Shown: positions 44,330-54,238, numbered from the stretch's first letter. The stretch is DNA of 64,000 nucleotides from Gemmatimonadaceae bacterium (GCA_020851455.1 JADZCT010000029.1:228370-292369), one strand, 5' to 3'. The notes: generated by a model from the sequence alone, not told the origin. Numbers and translations: made by a program.

Positions 44330-45460
44330 ATGGCGGATCGCGGATCTGGCCGCCGCGAAGGGATTGAGTCCCTTCTGGCGGAGCGGAAGCGGTATGAAGC
44401 GTGGATCGAGCAGCTCGACACGCGCCGGGAGGCGACGCCCGCGCACGTGTTCGACCGGGTGCGGTCCGACTACATGGCCCGGCTTGGGGTGGTTCGCGGG
44501 AAACTCGGCGCCGAGACTGGCGCGATCGAGGAGATCATCGCCGAGCTCGACCGTCAGCTCGCCGGCGAGAGGGATGCCGTTGCCTCGCGTACGGACGAGC
44601 GGGCGGAAGCCGAGCTCCGCGCGGCAGTCGGCGAGTTCTCCGAGAAGGAGTGGAACACGCGCCGCAGGAAGCTGGATGACGCGATTGCCGAGCTGCAGGC
44701 GAAGGCCGCCGCGACTGAAGGCGAACTCGACGGCATGCGGGGCCTGCTGACGAGCATCCGTGGTGCGCCAGCGCCCGCGAGGCCGTCTGTCGCGAAGGCC
44801 GCCGTCGCAAAGGTGGAGAGCGACCTCGCGGCCGACGACGGCGCCGAAGTCGGAGGCGCTTCCACGCAACCGGCTGCTGGGGCAGACGCGGCCGGTATGA
44901 TTCTGCCGGCCGATCTGATGCCGGTCGAAGAGGCCGAGGCAGTCGGCGGGGCACAGCCGGATGTTGCCGAGGAGCCCGAGGCGGACGAGGCGCCCGGCGC
45001 AGGCGGCGACGTCGGCGCCACGGCCACGACGGGGGCGGACGATGGAGGAGTCGCGCTCGCTGCCGGGGCGGACGAGGCCGGGCCCCGCGATGAGGACACC
45101 CCTGCCGACGCGGCGGAGAACGTAACGCGGCCTTCCTTCGATGAGCTTGCGTTCCTCCGGTCCATCGCGGGCACGCCGACCAACCCCGCGGGCACGCGGG
45201 CCGTGAGTGCCAGGCCGGCGACGTCGCCGAAACCGCCGCAGCCCGAGCCCGATCTCGCGCCGATGCCCGAGTCGGCTGAGCCGCCCGAAACCATGGTGCC
45301 GGTCGAGGAGTCGGGTGTGTCGAGCCCGTCGCCCCTTGGCGCGCCTACGCCGCGAACGTCAAAGGCGGTGCGCTCGCTCAAGTGCCAGGAGTGTGGCACG
45401 CTCAATTTCCCCACCGAGTGGTATTGCGAGCGCTGCGGAGGCGAGCTGGCCGCGTTCTAG
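44330..45460 (+). CDS. Coiled-coil protein with low-complexity linker and C-terminal zinc ribbon, unknown function
   Basis: A protein of 376 residues from ATG 44330, which has GGAGG 11 bases upstream. Residues 8-130 are a charged helical region rich in Glu, Arg and Leu (ERKRYEAWIEQLDTRREATPAH, EIIAELDRQLAGERDAV) and probably a coiled coil. Residues 140-340 are Ala/Gly/Pro/Glu-rich low complexity. The last 28 residues form a zinc ribbon (SLKCQECGTLNFPTEWYCERCGGELAAF) with two CxxC pairs. An alternative start is GTG 44273, six bases after a TAGGTT -10, which would make it leaderless and 19 residues longer. No family recognised; flanking genes give no role. Confidence 0.7.
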   Translation: MADRGSGRREGIESLLAERKRYEAWIEQLDTRREATPAHVFDRVRSDYMARLGVVRGKLGAETGAIEEIIAELDRQLAGERDAVASRTDERAEAELRAAVGEFSEKEWNTRRRKLDDAIAELQAKAAATEGELDGMRGLLTSIRGAPAPARPSVAKAAVAKVESDLAADDGAEVGGASTQPAAGADAAGMILPADLMPVEEAEAVGGAQPDVAEEPEADEAPGAGGDVGATATTGADDGGVALAAGADEAGPRDEDTPADAAENVTRPSFDELAFLRSIAGTPTNPAGTRAVSARPATSPKPPQPEPDLAPMPESAEPPETMVPVEESGVSSPSPLGAPTPRTSKAVRSLKCQECGTLNFPTEWYCERCGGELAAF

Positions 45461-45477
45461 CGCGGCGGGTGTGAAAG

Positions 45478-45509
45478 GCGGGGGCGGCGACTGACGTCGC
45501 GGCCCCCGC
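45478..45509. terminator. Hairpin between convergent zinc-ribbon gene and rpsT
   Basis: GCGGGGGCGGCGAC and GTCGCGGCCCCCGC form a 14-bp stem with one mismatch and a TGAC loop. It can serve both strands. Confidence 0.65.
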
Positions 45510-45532
45510 TGCACTACATGTGACCGCGTGGC

Positions 45533-45766
45533 CTACTTGGCCTTGGCCAGGCGGCTCTTGCGGCGGGCAGCCGCGTTGCGATGGATCAAGCCCTTTCGCG
45601 CGGCGCGGTCGAGGAGCGCCGATGCTGCTTTCCTGTCGCTGGCGGTCGAGGATGCCGCGTGGGCCTTCTTCACGGCGGTGCGGAGCGCTGCCCTCTGCGC
45701 CCGGTTGCGGGCGGCTGCGGCGCGCGACTTTCGCACGTTCTTCCTTGACGATGCAATACGGGGCAC
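45533..45766 (-). CDS. rpsT: 30S ribosomal protein S20
   Basis: S20 binds 16S rRNA early in 30S assembly. The GTG start at 45766 gives VPRIASSRKNVRKSRAAAARNRAQRAALRTAVKKAHAA, which matches the usual MPNIKSAxKRxRxxxxxxxRNR opening; the protein is 77 residues, slightly short for the family (about 85-90). The track start at 45829 would add 21 Pro/Ser/Arg-rich residues unlike S20. The C-terminus is basic (RKGLIHRNAAARRKSRLAKA), as expected. It is divergent from the M50 gene. Confidence 0.9.
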   Translation of the reverse strand: MPRIASSRKNVRKSRAAAARNRAQRAALRTAVKKAHAASSTASDRKAASALLDRAARKGLIHRNAAARRKSRLAKAK

Positions 45767-45859
45767 GGACTGTTCTCTCGGTGCGGATCGGGTGGGCCGT
45801 GCGCCGGACTCGCCGGGCCCGGCGGACATGCCCGCGTCACCAGAACGGGCTAATCGTTG

Positions 45860-45888
45860 AAGCTACCGGGGGAAGGAGTGCAACGCAA
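45860..45888 (-). promoter_or_regulatory. Candidate rpsT promoter
   Basis: Read on the minus strand, TTGCGT (45888-45883) and TAGCTT (45865-45860) are exactly 17 bases apart. It shows both the TTGCG -35 and TAGNTT -10 seen elsewhere in the window and is the clearest example of that pair. The leader to GTG 45766 would be about 85 bases, where rpsT is often self-regulated. Confidence 0.5.
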
Positions 45889-45903
45889 GGCACTCCAACA
45901 CCA

Positions 45904-45932
45904 TAGACTCGCTCATGCGGCGTGCCTAGTTT
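45904..45932 (+). promoter_or_regulatory. Candidate promoter for the M50 protease operon
   Basis: TAGACT (45904-45909) and TAGTTT (45927-45932) are 17 bases apart. The nine-base string TAGTTTACC also stands before metK. Confidence 0.4.
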
Positions 45933-45982
45933 ACCCGCTGCGCGTCCCCGCACAACCTGATCAAACGAGGCTCCTCCTCCGC

Positions 45983-46684
45983 GTGGAACGGTTTTCGCTG
46001 TTCGTGCTCGTTGCCCCGATGCTCCTGCTCTCGATGGTGGCGCACGAGTACGCGCACGGGTACGCAGCGCTCCGGCAGGGAGACGACACCGCGCACTCAC
46101 TGGGACGGCTCACGTGGAACCCGGTCAAGCACATTGACCCGGTGTTCACGATCATAATGCCGCTGGTGACGTTCTTCATCGCCGGAGTGGCGTTCGGCGG
46201 GGCGAAGCCAGTGCCGGTTGACCCGCGCAAGTATCGCAACTACCGTCGCGGCGACATCATCGTCTCGCTTGCCGGGGTGGCGACGAACTTTGTCCTTGCC
46301 GCCCTGCTGTTGCCAGCGGTCATCGGTCTCGGGGTGCTTGCGCGACAGGCGCCAGTGCTGCGGGAGTCGGCATCGCTGCTACAGATCATGTTCCTGTACG
46401 GGATCCTGATCAACCTCGTCCTGGCCGCGTTCAACCTGATGCCAATCCCCCCGCTCGACGGCAGCCATGTGGTGAAGCACATGCTGCCGAGGCGCGCGGC
46501 CATCGCGTACGAACGCTTTGGCCGATACGGTCTACTCATCGTGTTTCTCCTTGTGGGGATGGCGCAGGGGGTGCTGCACGCGTGGATGTCCCCTGCACTC
46601 CGCCTTTACGACTTTGCGCTTCAGTCAGCGGCGCCGTATGTGGAACTCGGCCGCTGGGCGTCGCTCTTCCGGGGCGGGCCGTGA
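45983..46684 (+). CDS. M50-family (site-2-protease-type) membrane metalloprotease
   Basis: A 233-residue intramembrane zinc protease. LLLSMVAHEYAHGYAALRQGDDTA contains the HExxH motif within the first helix, and ILINLVLAAFNLMPIPPLDGSHVVKHML holds the second metal ligand (LDG) near residue 155. Several other hydrophobic helices complete it. It resembles YwhC-type minimal S2P homologues without a PDZ domain. GTG 45983 (VERFSLFVLVAPM) is chosen because it precedes the first helix and has GAGG 11 bases upstream; the track start 45857 lies upstream of the likely promoter. Its stop overlaps the scpA GTG, linking it to chromosome condensation genes. Confidence 0.88.
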   Translation: MERFSLFVLVAPMLLLSMVAHEYAHGYAALRQGDDTAHSLGRLTWNPVKHIDPVFTIIMPLVTFFIAGVAFGGAKPVPVDPRKYRNYRRGDIIVSLAGVATNFVLAALLLPAVIGLGVLARQAPVLRESASLLQIMFLYGILINLVLAAFNLMPIPPLDGSHVVKHMLPRRAAIAYERFGRYGLLIVFLLVGMAQGVLHAWMSPALRLYDFALQSAAPYVELGRWASLFRGGP

Positions 46685-47415
46685 CGGGACTGCGCGTGGC
46701 GGACACGGGCGACGCGTTCGTCGTTGAACTCGGCGCGTTCAACGGACCCCTCGACCTCCTCCTGTCGCTCATCCGCGACGAGAAGATTGACGTCTACGAC
46801 ATCCCGATGGCGCGCATCTGCGAGCAGTTTCTCGCGCGGATGCACGAACTCGCGCTGAATGCCGCAGCGGAGTACCTGGAGATGGCAGCCCGCCTGCTGC
46901 GCATCAAGACGCTCATGCTGCTTCCGCGCCACGAGGGCGACGACGGGTGGGAAGACCCTCGCGCCGAGCTGGTGCGACGGCTGCTCGAGTACCAGCAGGT
47001 GCGCGAAATCGTGGACGTGCTGGAGCGAATGGGGGAGGACCGGCGCAACCGCTTCGCGCGCGCATGGTTCCCGGCGCTCGTAGCGCCGCCGCAGGCCCCG
47101 CTGGCGCTTTCGCTCGTCGAGCTGCTCGCCGCGGTGGATCGCGTGCTGCGCGTGAGTCGAGAGCCTGGGCTGCACGACGTCGTGCCGCGCCCGCTCGACG
47201 TGGACGGCGCGATCGCCATCGTGCGCGCCGTGCTTGCCCTTCGCGCCAGCGCGCGCTGGCGCGACGTTGTTCGCGAGGACGCCGAGCCGTGGGAGGTGCT
47301 CTCCGCACTGCTCGCGCTGCTCGAGATGGCGCGCCGCTCGGAGCTCAAGCTGGCCCAACCAAGACCATTTGCAGACGTGGAGATACTTCGTGAATCCGCT
47401 GGCCAAGCTGCTTGA
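46681..47415 (+). CDS. scpA: Segregation and condensation protein A
   Basis: ScpA is the kleisin that bridges the SMC heads. The 244-residue protein starts with VELGAFNGPLDLLLSLIRDEKIDVYDIPMARICEQFL, the diagnostic N-terminal region, followed by AAEYLEMAARLLRIKTLMLLPR. The C-terminal winged helix is less conserved but present (VREDAEPWEVLSALLALLEMARRSELKLAQ). The start is GTG 46681, overlapping the M50 stop. It overlaps scpB by 26 bases. Confidence 0.94.
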   Translation: MTGLRVADTGDAFVVELGAFNGPLDLLLSLIRDEKIDVYDIPMARICEQFLARMHELALNAAAEYLEMAARLLRIKTLMLLPRHEGDDGWEDPRAELVRRLLEYQQVREIVDVLERMGEDRRNRFARAWFPALVAPPQAPLALSLVELLAAVDRVLRVSREPGLHDVVPRPLDVDGAIAIVRAVLALRASARWRDVVREDAEPWEVLSALLALLEMARRSELKLAQPRPFADVEILRESAGQAA

Positions 47416-47971
47416 GGCCGCGCTCTTCGCGAGCCCGCGGCCGATCCCCACCAGTGAACTCGCAGCCCTCGACGCCGAGGCATCGCCGGCCGCCGTGGCT
47501 GCGGCGCTCGATGAACTGCGGGAGCATTACGACGTGGACGGACACGGCGTCGAGCTCGTTGACCAGGGGGGCGGATGGCAGATCCTGACGCGGCCCGAGT
47601 ACACGGAGGCAATCGAGCGGGCCCAGGTTGCCATGCGGCCGCACCGACCCTCGGGTGCGGCGCTGGAGACGCTGGCGATCGTAGCGTATCGCCAGCCGAT
47701 CGGCCGGGCGGAAGTGTCGGAGATTCGCGGGGTGGACGTGGGAGCGATCCTCAAGTCGCTGCTGGAGCGGGGGCTTATCGAGGTGGTGGCGCGCGGCGAA
47801 GGGCTTGGGCGGCCCCTGCTGTATGGCACGACTCCGCTTTTCCTCGAGCAGTTTGCGCTCCGCCACCTCGACGAACTGCCCCGCGTGGATGAACTCGCCG
47901 TTGCGCTGAGTCAGCCGGAAGAAGGATCCCTCGGCGAGCCGGGACACCCGGTGGCCTCGGGAGGCGCGTGA
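47390..47971 (+). CDS. scpB: Segregation and condensation protein B
   Basis: ScpB dimerises and binds the ScpA kleisin in the SMC-ScpAB condensin. The 193-residue protein shows two winged helices: NPLAKLLEAALFASPRPIPTSELAAL opening the first, and HRPSGAALETLAIVAYRQPIGRAEVSEIRGVDVGAILKSLLERGLIE opening the second, which is the most conserved part of the family. The start GTG 47390 lies within scpA; the coupling is typical. Its stop overlaps the GTG of the pseudouridine synthase. Confidence 0.94.
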   Translation: MNPLAKLLEAALFASPRPIPTSELAALDAEASPAAVAAALDELREHYDVDGHGVELVDQGGGWQILTRPEYTEAIERAQVAMRPHRPSGAALETLAIVAYRQPIGRAEVSEIRGVDVGAILKSLLERGLIEVVARGEGLGRPLLYGTTPLFLEQFALRHLDELPRVDELAVALSQPEEGSLGEPGHPVASGGA

Positions 47972-48678
47972 GCGGCAAGATGCGCCTGCAGCGCGCTCTG
48001 GCGCGCTCGGGCGTGGCGTCGCGCCGTGCAGCGGAACTCCTCATCACGGCCGGTCGCGTGTGTGTAAACGGCAAGGTCGCGACGCTTGGCCAGAGCGTTG
48101 ACCCCGGCGCCGATTCGATCACTCTCGACGGCCATCCCGTGGCTGCCCCCGCCGCGCCGGTATGGTACGCGCTGCACAAGCCGCCGGGAACGCTTACGTC
48201 ACGGTCCGACCCCCGCGGCCGTCCTACCGTGTTTGCCTTCGTTCCTCCCGAGCCGGGCCTCACGTACGTGGGGCGGCTCGACTACCTGACCGAGGGCCTG
48301 CTTCTTTTCACGAACGACGGCGATGCGGCGCATCGCCTCACGCACCCGAGCGCGGGCGTGGAACGAACGTACGTGGCCACTGTCTCGGGCGACGTTCGCG
48401 GTGCCGTTCGCACGCTTCGCCACGGCGTCGTGCTCGAAGACGGGCCGGTGCACGCCAGCGACGTCAGCGCCAAGCCCGCCGGGCACGGCCACTGGGAGCT
48501 GGAGCTTACCCTTGGCGAGGGGCGCAACCGCGAGGTGCGCCGGGTGTGCGAACAGCTCGGGCTGGAGGTCCACCGGCTCGTGCGCACCCGCTTTGGCCCC
48601 ATTCGCCTTGGCCGCCTTCCGCGCGGGGAGTGCCGCGCGCTCACGAGCCGCGAACTGCAACTGCTGCGCGCTGTATAA
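47968..48678 (+). CDS. RsuA/RluB-family pseudouridine synthase
   Basis: A 236-residue rRNA pseudouridine synthase. The S4 RNA-binding domain comes first (MRLQRALARSGVASRRAAELLITAGRVCVNGK), then the catalytic domain with GRLDYLTEGLLLFTNDGDAAHRLTHP, where the Asp of GRLD is the nucleophile. EGRNREVRRVCEQLGLEVHRLVRTRFGPI is the conserved C-terminal stretch. RluB (U2605 of 23S rRNA) is likely because this gene follows scpAB in many genomes, but RsuA cannot be excluded. Start is GTG 47968, overlapping scpB. Its TAA stop lies within a perfect TATAAT box. Confidence 0.92.
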   Translation: MSGKMRLQRALARSGVASRRAAELLITAGRVCVNGKVATLGQSVDPGADSITLDGHPVAAPAAPVWYALHKPPGTLTSRSDPRGRPTVFAFVPPEPGLTYVGRLDYLTEGLLLFTNDGDAAHRLTHPSAGVERTYVATVSGDVRGAVRTLRHGVVLEDGPVHASDVSAKPAGHGHWELELTLGEGRNREVRRVCEQLGLEVHRLVRTRFGPIRLGRLPRGECRALTSRELQLLRAV

Positions 48679-48679
48679 T
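48674..48679 (+). promoter_or_regulatory. TATAAT box for the MoxR/Bat operon
   Basis: A perfect TATAAT overlaps the TAA stop of the pseudouridine synthase gene, 40 bases before the moxR GTG. No good -35 is visible 17 bases upstream (CGAACT). Confidence 0.4.
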
Positions 48680-48719
48680 CACGGACTCCCTTCGTTTCCT
48701 TACTACCCTCCTGCCAGAC

Positions 48720-49690
<971 letters not shown>

Positions 49691-49694
<4 letters not shown>

Positions 49695-50590
49695 CGACGA
49701 TCGCCCCCGAGATCCTGCGGCAGGTGAGGAGGATTGACCTGCGTACACGCGGGCTCGTGAACTCGCGCTTTGCGGGCGAGTACCACTCTGTCTTCAAGGG
49801 CCAGGGGATGGAGTTCTCCGAGGTGCGCGAGTACCAGCCCGGCGATGAGGTGCGCACGATTGACTGGAACGTGAGCGCCCGCATGCGCCGGCTGTTCGTG
49901 AAGCGCTACGTCGAGGAGCGGGAGCTGACGGTGCTCCTCATCGTGGACTGCTCGGGGTCGAGCCGGTTCGGGACGGTGGTGCGCGATAAGCAGGCCGCTT
50001 CGGCGGAACTGGCGGCTGTGCTCGCGCTGACGGCCGCCCGCAACAACGACCGCGCTGGCCTCATACTCTGCTCCGACCATCCCGAGCATGTCGTACCGCC
50101 CCGCAAGGGCCGGCGACACGCCCTGCGGCTCGTACGCGACGTGCTCGCCTGGCCTGCGTCGGCGCGAGGCACCGACCTCGCGTCGGGCCTCGACTACGCT
50201 GCGCGCCTGCTCACCCACCACGCGATCGTCTTCGTGATCTCGGATTTCGTGACGCCGACCGTGGACCGGTCGCTTCGCGCCCTGTCGCAACGCCACGACG
50301 TTGTTGCCGTGGTGCTCGACGACCCCGGAGAGCGTGACTTGCCCAACGTGGGAGTAGCGCGGCTCGTGGATGCGGAGACCGGGCGCATCATCGAGATTGA
50401 CACTAGCGACACACGAGTGCGCGCCGGTTATCGCCGGGCGATTGCGTCCGAGCGATCCGCGCGCCAGGCGATGCTGCGCCGGCTGGCGATTGACGAGGTG
50501 ATCGTGCGCACCGAGTTGGGCTGGGCAGAGCCGCTGCTCCGGTTCTTCAGCACGCGGGAGATCCGGAGCCGGCGGTTGCGGAGGCGATAG
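49691..50590 (+). CDS. DUF58-domain protein of the MoxR/Bat operon
   Basis: A 299-residue protein with a DUF58 domain: GEYHSVFKGQGMEFSEVREYQPGDEVRTIDWNVSARMRRLFVKRYVEERELTVLLIVDCSGSSRFGT. The VDCSGSSRF part resembles a degenerate VWA MIDAS motif. DUF58 proteins nearly always accompany MoxR and are needed for its VWA partners. Cytoplasmic, no signal. Both ends overlap the neighbouring genes (GTGA, TAGTG). Confidence 0.92.
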
Positions 50591-51597
50591 TGGTGCGTTG
50601 CGGCATCGCGTTCCGCTGGCGGGTGCCGCTCCTCCTGGGTGCTGGGTGTGCATTGGTTGTGGCCGGAGTGCCCGGGCCCACCTGGGCGGACGGTGCGCTC
50701 ATTCAGGGTGACCCCGGACTGGCCACAGCGTCGGTTACCGTGTCGCCGGAGACGGTGACGGTAGGGGGGCGTTTCCAGGTACGCATCCGTGTGCGGGCGC
50801 CCAAGGTTGCCAGCATCCACTTCCCGGACGTTCCGGCGGGAAGCGACCCAATCGAGCCGGCTGATCCCCGCTCGACGACCGATGGCCCGCCCGGCGACTG
50901 GATTGACCGGACGGCGACGTACGCGTTTGTCGCGTGGGAAGTGGGCACTCACGCGATTCCCCTCGATACCGTCATCGTCGTGATCGCGGGCCGGGAGCGC
51001 ATTCTGCATGCGGGGGCGATGAGCGTTCACGTTCGCAGCCTGCTGCCCGCAGACTCCGCGGCCCAGGTTCCAAGAGCTGCGCGTCCCCTGCTTCCGCTCC
51101 CGGGGCGTCTCTGGCAACTCGCGATCGTCCTGCTTGTTGCCATCGCGATTGCCGCGCTGTGGTGGCGTCACACGCGCGCGCGCCGCCGTCAGGTTTCCGT
51201 GCGCGGGAGCGCGGATGCGTGGGAGGAAGCGAGCTCCGCGCTCGCCGCGCTCGATTCGCTGGCGCTCGCGGACGCCGGCGAGCCCGGCCGGCACGTGATC
51301 GCCCATGTGGACGTCCTCAGACGCTATATCGAACGCCGCTTCCCGGAGGTTCTGGCGAGTCTCGACGCGTCGGCGGCTCTGGAACGGCTTCGGCACGAGG
51401 ACTTCCCGCTGCCTCTGTCTCGCGTCGCCGCGCTCCTCGACCGCGACGCCGGGCTTCGGTTTGCCCGTTCGGCGGTAAGCGTTACCGAGGCACTCGCGCT
51501 CGGGCGCGAAGCGCGCGACATCGCCGGCCAGGTTCAAGCGGTATATGAGGCCCGCCTGCGCGCGATCGAGCGGCCCCAGAGGATGCGTCGGAGATGA
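50590..51597 (+). CDS. BatD-like/DUF4381-like membrane protein of the Bat operon
   Basis: A 335-residue protein with an N-terminal signal (about residues 1-33). A periplasmic beta-sandwich follows (ATASVTVSPETVTVGGRFQVRIRVRAPKVASIHFP, like the first BatD repeat). A single transmembrane helix at residues 174-192 (LWQLAIVLLVAIAIAALWW) leads to a helical cytoplasmic domain of 140 residues. The layout is what small BatD-like or DUF4381 proteins show in this kind of operon; the exact family is uncertain. Starts at GTG 50590 and overlaps batA by ATGA. Confidence 0.7.
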   Translation: MVRCGIAFRWRVPLLLGAGCALVVAGVPGPTWADGALIQGDPGLATASVTVSPETVTVGGRFQVRIRVRAPKVASIHFPDVPAGSDPIEPADPRSTTDGPPGDWIDRTATYAFVAWEVGTHAIPLDTVIVVIAGRERILHAGAMSVHVRSLLPADSAAQVPRAARPLLPLPGRLWQLAIVLLVAIAIAALWWRHTRARRRQVSVRGSADAWEEASSALAALDSLALADAGEPGRHVIAHVDVLRRYIERRFPEVLASLDASAALERLRHEDFPLPLSRVAALLDRDAGLRFARSAVSVTEALALGREARDIAGQVQAVYEARLRAIERPQRMRRR

Positions 51598-52586
51598 ACA
51601 TCCTCTCTCGACTGAGCTTTGGCGCGCCGTGGTGGCTGGCGCTGCTGGTGCCATTGGCCGCATGGGTATGGTGGCGCCGCCGCCGGCGGCCGCCGGCCAT
51701 CCTCTTCCCGCGTGTGGATCTCCTCCTCCGCGGCCCTGCCCGGGGGCGCTGGGTCGCGCGCGCGCTGCTCGCATCGAGGGTCGTTGCGATCGTTGGCGTG
51801 TGCGTGGCTGTGGCGCGCCCGAGGGCGGGCGCACGCGCCGAGCAGGTGGAGTCGGACGGGATCAGCATCATCCTCGCGATTGACCTCTCGAGTTCGATGC
51901 TTGCCGAAGACTTCAAGCCGCTCAACCGTCTCGAAGTGGCCAAGCAGCGCGTCAAGGAGTTCATCAATGCGCGAAAGGTGGACCAGGTCGGAATCGTGGC
52001 GTTCGCGGGCGAGGCGCTGACGCAGGTCCCGCTCACGATGGACTACCCGGTGCTCCTTGCCGCCGTTGATAACCTGCAGCCAGGCCAGCTCGATGACGGG
52101 ACCGCGATTGGCACCGCGATCGCGACGTCGGCGAACCGGCTGAAGGACGCGCCAGGACGGTCAAAGGTGCTCGTCCTGCTCACTGACGGAATGAACAATC
52201 GCGGGGCCATTGACCCGCGCACGGCAGCCGATGCGGCGGCGGCGCTCGGCATTCGCGTGTACACGATTGGCGTGGGAAGCGAGGGGACGGCGCCGGTGCC
52301 GGTCGGGCGCGGCGTATTCGGCCTTCGCTACGAGAACAGGCCCGTCGAGATTGACGACGCGTTGCTCCAGTATGTCGCGGACGCCACCGGCGGCAGGTAC
52401 TTCCGGGCTCGCGACGGGCTCGCGCTGCAGCGCATCTATGGGCAGATAGACCAGATGGAGCGCTCGCCGATCCGCGCCAGGCGTTACGTGCGCTACGAAG
52501 AACTGTATCGCTGGCCGCTGGGCATCGCGATAGCAGCGCTGGTGGCGGAACTGGCGCTTCTCTCCTGGCGCGGGCTGGTGCCGTGA
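51594..52586 (+). CDS. batA: VWA-domain membrane protein (BatA-like)
   Basis: A 330-residue VWA protein. Two N-terminal hydrophobic helices (WWLALLVPLAAWVWW and RVVAIVGVCVAVA) precede the VWA domain, whose MIDAS begins IILAIDLSSSMLAEDFKPLNRLEVAKQRV (DxSxS near residue 98) and continues VLLTDGMNNRG near residue 194. A C-terminal helix (WPLGIAIAALVAELALLSW) anchors it. BatA proteins in Bacteroides are linked to oxygen tolerance. Both ends overlap neighbours. Confidence 0.9.
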   Translation: MNILSRLSFGAPWWLALLVPLAAWVWWRRRRRPPAILFPRVDLLLRGPARGRWVARALLASRVVAIVGVCVAVARPRAGARAEQVESDGISIILAIDLSSSMLAEDFKPLNRLEVAKQRVKEFINARKVDQVGIVAFAGEALTQVPLTMDYPVLLAAVDNLQPGQLDDGTAIGTAIATSANRLKDAPGRSKVLVLLTDGMNNRGAIDPRTAADAAAALGIRVYTIGVGSEGTAPVPVGRGVFGLRYENRPVEIDDALLQYVADATGGRYFRARDGLALQRIYGQIDQMERSPIRARRYVRYEELYRWPLGIAIAALVAELALLSWRGLVP

Positions 52587-54238
52587 CCTGGTCGCTCGAC
52601 CTGCCGGCCGCGGCGTGGGTTGCGCTCGCCGCTCCGTTCGCCGTCGCCGCGGTGCTTGCGCGGGAGCAGCGGAGGCGGCTACGCCGCGCGTCGTCGCTTG
52701 GCCCGCCGGCCGTGGTGGCGCGGCTCGCGCCGTCGCTGGCTCGCAAGAGGTCCGTGGGGCGCGTGGTGCGGGTCGGTGGCGCTGCCGCGCTCGCGGCGCT
52801 CGGTTTCGCAGGACCCCGATGGGGTGAAGGGAGCAACATCGTCCGGGCGAAGGGCGTGGACGTCGCCCTTGCGATGGATGCGTCGCTTTCGATGCTCGCC
52901 GACGACGAGCGGCCCAGCCGCCTCGAGCGCATGCGTCAGGAAGTGCGCCGCTACCGGGCGTCGTCGCCTGGCGACCGCAACGCGCTCATCGCATTCGCGG
53001 GGCGCAGTTACATCCTGAGCCCGCTCACCACGGACCAGGGAGCGATCGAACTCTACCTCGACAACTTCGACCCGAGCATCGTGGGCGTCGCTGGGACGGC
53101 GCTTGCGCCCACAATCGTCCAAGGTACGCAACTGCTCGCTGCGGCCACTGGATCGGCAAGCCGGGTGCTCGTGATCCTCAGCGACGGCGAGGCGTTCGAC
53201 GACCACGCGGCGGCGATTGCCGCCGCGAAGGCAGCGCGGCAGGCGGGCGTCTCGGTCATCACCGTCGGATTCGGCACCGAGGACGGATCAACCATCCCGG
53301 TTCGGGACGGCGGCGAGGTGCGCGCGCTTCGCGACGGCGACGGCCAGGTGGTCATCACGAAGTACGATCCCGCGCTGCTCCGCGCGGTGGCCGAGGCGTC
53401 CGGGGGCGAGTTCATCGCGCCCACGGATGGCGATCGAGGCGGGAGGATCACGCGCGCGCTGGCGCGGCTCGATTCAGAGCAGCGCCAGGTGGAGGAGGGG
53501 CTGTCGCGGCCGCTGCACCTCGCGTGGCTGCTCGTGCCGGCGATGCTTATGCTGCTGGTGGATGCATGGCGAAACGACGGGGGTGGCTGGAGCACGATGA
53601 AGCGCGCGTTTCGACTCGGCGCCCCGGTGCTGCTCCTCGCCGTAGCCACCGGGCCCGCCCACGCACAGGATCCCGCGAAGTTGTACAGGCAGGGCCGGTT
53701 CGGCGAGGCGGCGGCGCGCTGGCGCGCGGCGATAGACCGTGGCGACCAGCGGCTAGCGACACTCTACGACCTGGGTACCGCCCTGCTTGCCGCCGACTCG
53801 CTCGACACCTCGGAGCAGGCCTTGGAGCGCGCCGCGGCGAGCCCCGAAGCCCGCGTGCGGCGCGCGTCGCTGTTCAACCTGGGGCTGGCGCGGCTGAAGC
53901 GTGCGCTCGGGCCTGACGCGCCCGGCAAGGATCGGGCGGCCGAGGGCGCGGTCGCGGCGTACCGCGCACTCCTGCTGGAGGTGCCGGACGACGCCGATGC
54001 AAAGTGGAACTACGAGCTTGCGCTGCGCGCACGGCGCCAGGGTGGCAGCGGAGGGTCGCGAAGCGATTCGCAGAGCGCCCCGCGCCAGGCCGAGGCCACG
54101 CCGCGCGAGGAGCCATCCATGTCGCGCCAGCAGGCGGATCAGTTGCTCGCTGCGGCGGCCCGCGACGAGCGCGAGACGCAGGCCCGCAAGCAGGCGGGAA
54201 CGCGCACGCAGCGGCCTCCGGGAGGGAAGGGGTGGTAG
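52583..54238 (+). CDS. VWA and TPR protein, apparent BatB-BatC fusion
   Basis: The 551-residue protein joins two usual neighbours. Residues 1-330 are BatB-like: N-terminal helix, then VWA with VDVALAMDASLSMLADDERPSRLERMRQEVRRY (DxSxS) and VILSDGEAFDDHAAAIAAAKAARQ. The C-terminal part (about residues 360-500) has TPR-like repeats (AKLYRQGRFGEAAARWRAAIDRGDQRLATLYDLGTALLAADSLDTSEQALERAAA) like BatC. At the junction, MKRAFRLGAPVLLLAVATGPAHAQD (ATG 53597) looks like a complete BatC signal peptide, so an internal start may also be used, or the helix may be a second membrane pass. Start is GTG 52583. Confidence 0.82.
   Translation: MTWSLDLPAAAWVALAAPFAVAAVLAREQRRRLRRASSLGPPAVVARLAPSLARKRSVGRVVRVGGAAALAALGFAGPRWGEGSNIVRAKGVDVALAMDASLSMLADDERPSRLERMRQEVRRYRASSPGDRNALIAFAGRSYILSPLTTDQGAIELYLDNFDPSIVGVAGTALAPTIVQGTQLLAAATGSASRVLVILSDGEAFDDHAAAIAAAKAARQAGVSVITVGFGTEDGSTIPVRDGGEVRALRDGDGQVVITKYDPALLRAVAEASGGEFIAPTDGDRGGRITRALARLDSEQRQVEEGLSRPLHLAWLLVPAMLMLLVDAWRNDGGGWSTMKRAFRLGAPVLLLAVATGPAHAQDPAKLYRQGRFGEAAARWRAAIDRGDQRLATLYDLGTALLAADSLDTSEQALERAAASPEARVRRASLFNLGLARLKRALGPDAPGKDRAAEGAVAAYRALLLEVPDDADAKWNYELALRARRQGGSGGSRSDSQSAPRQAEATPREEPSMSRQQADQLLAAAARDERETQARKQAGTRTQRPPGGKGW

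Noticed and set aside
45875-45896. GGAGTGC-N8-GCACTCC inverted repeat as a CIRCE element
   Set aside because: The halves are in the opposite order to CIRCE, which has GCACTC first and GAGTGC second. It is a plain hairpin between divergent rpsT and M50.
53597-54238. Separate batC gene starting at ATG 53597
   Set aside because: The frame is continuous with the upstream VWA gene without a stop codon, so it is reported as a fusion with a possible internal start instead of a second gene.
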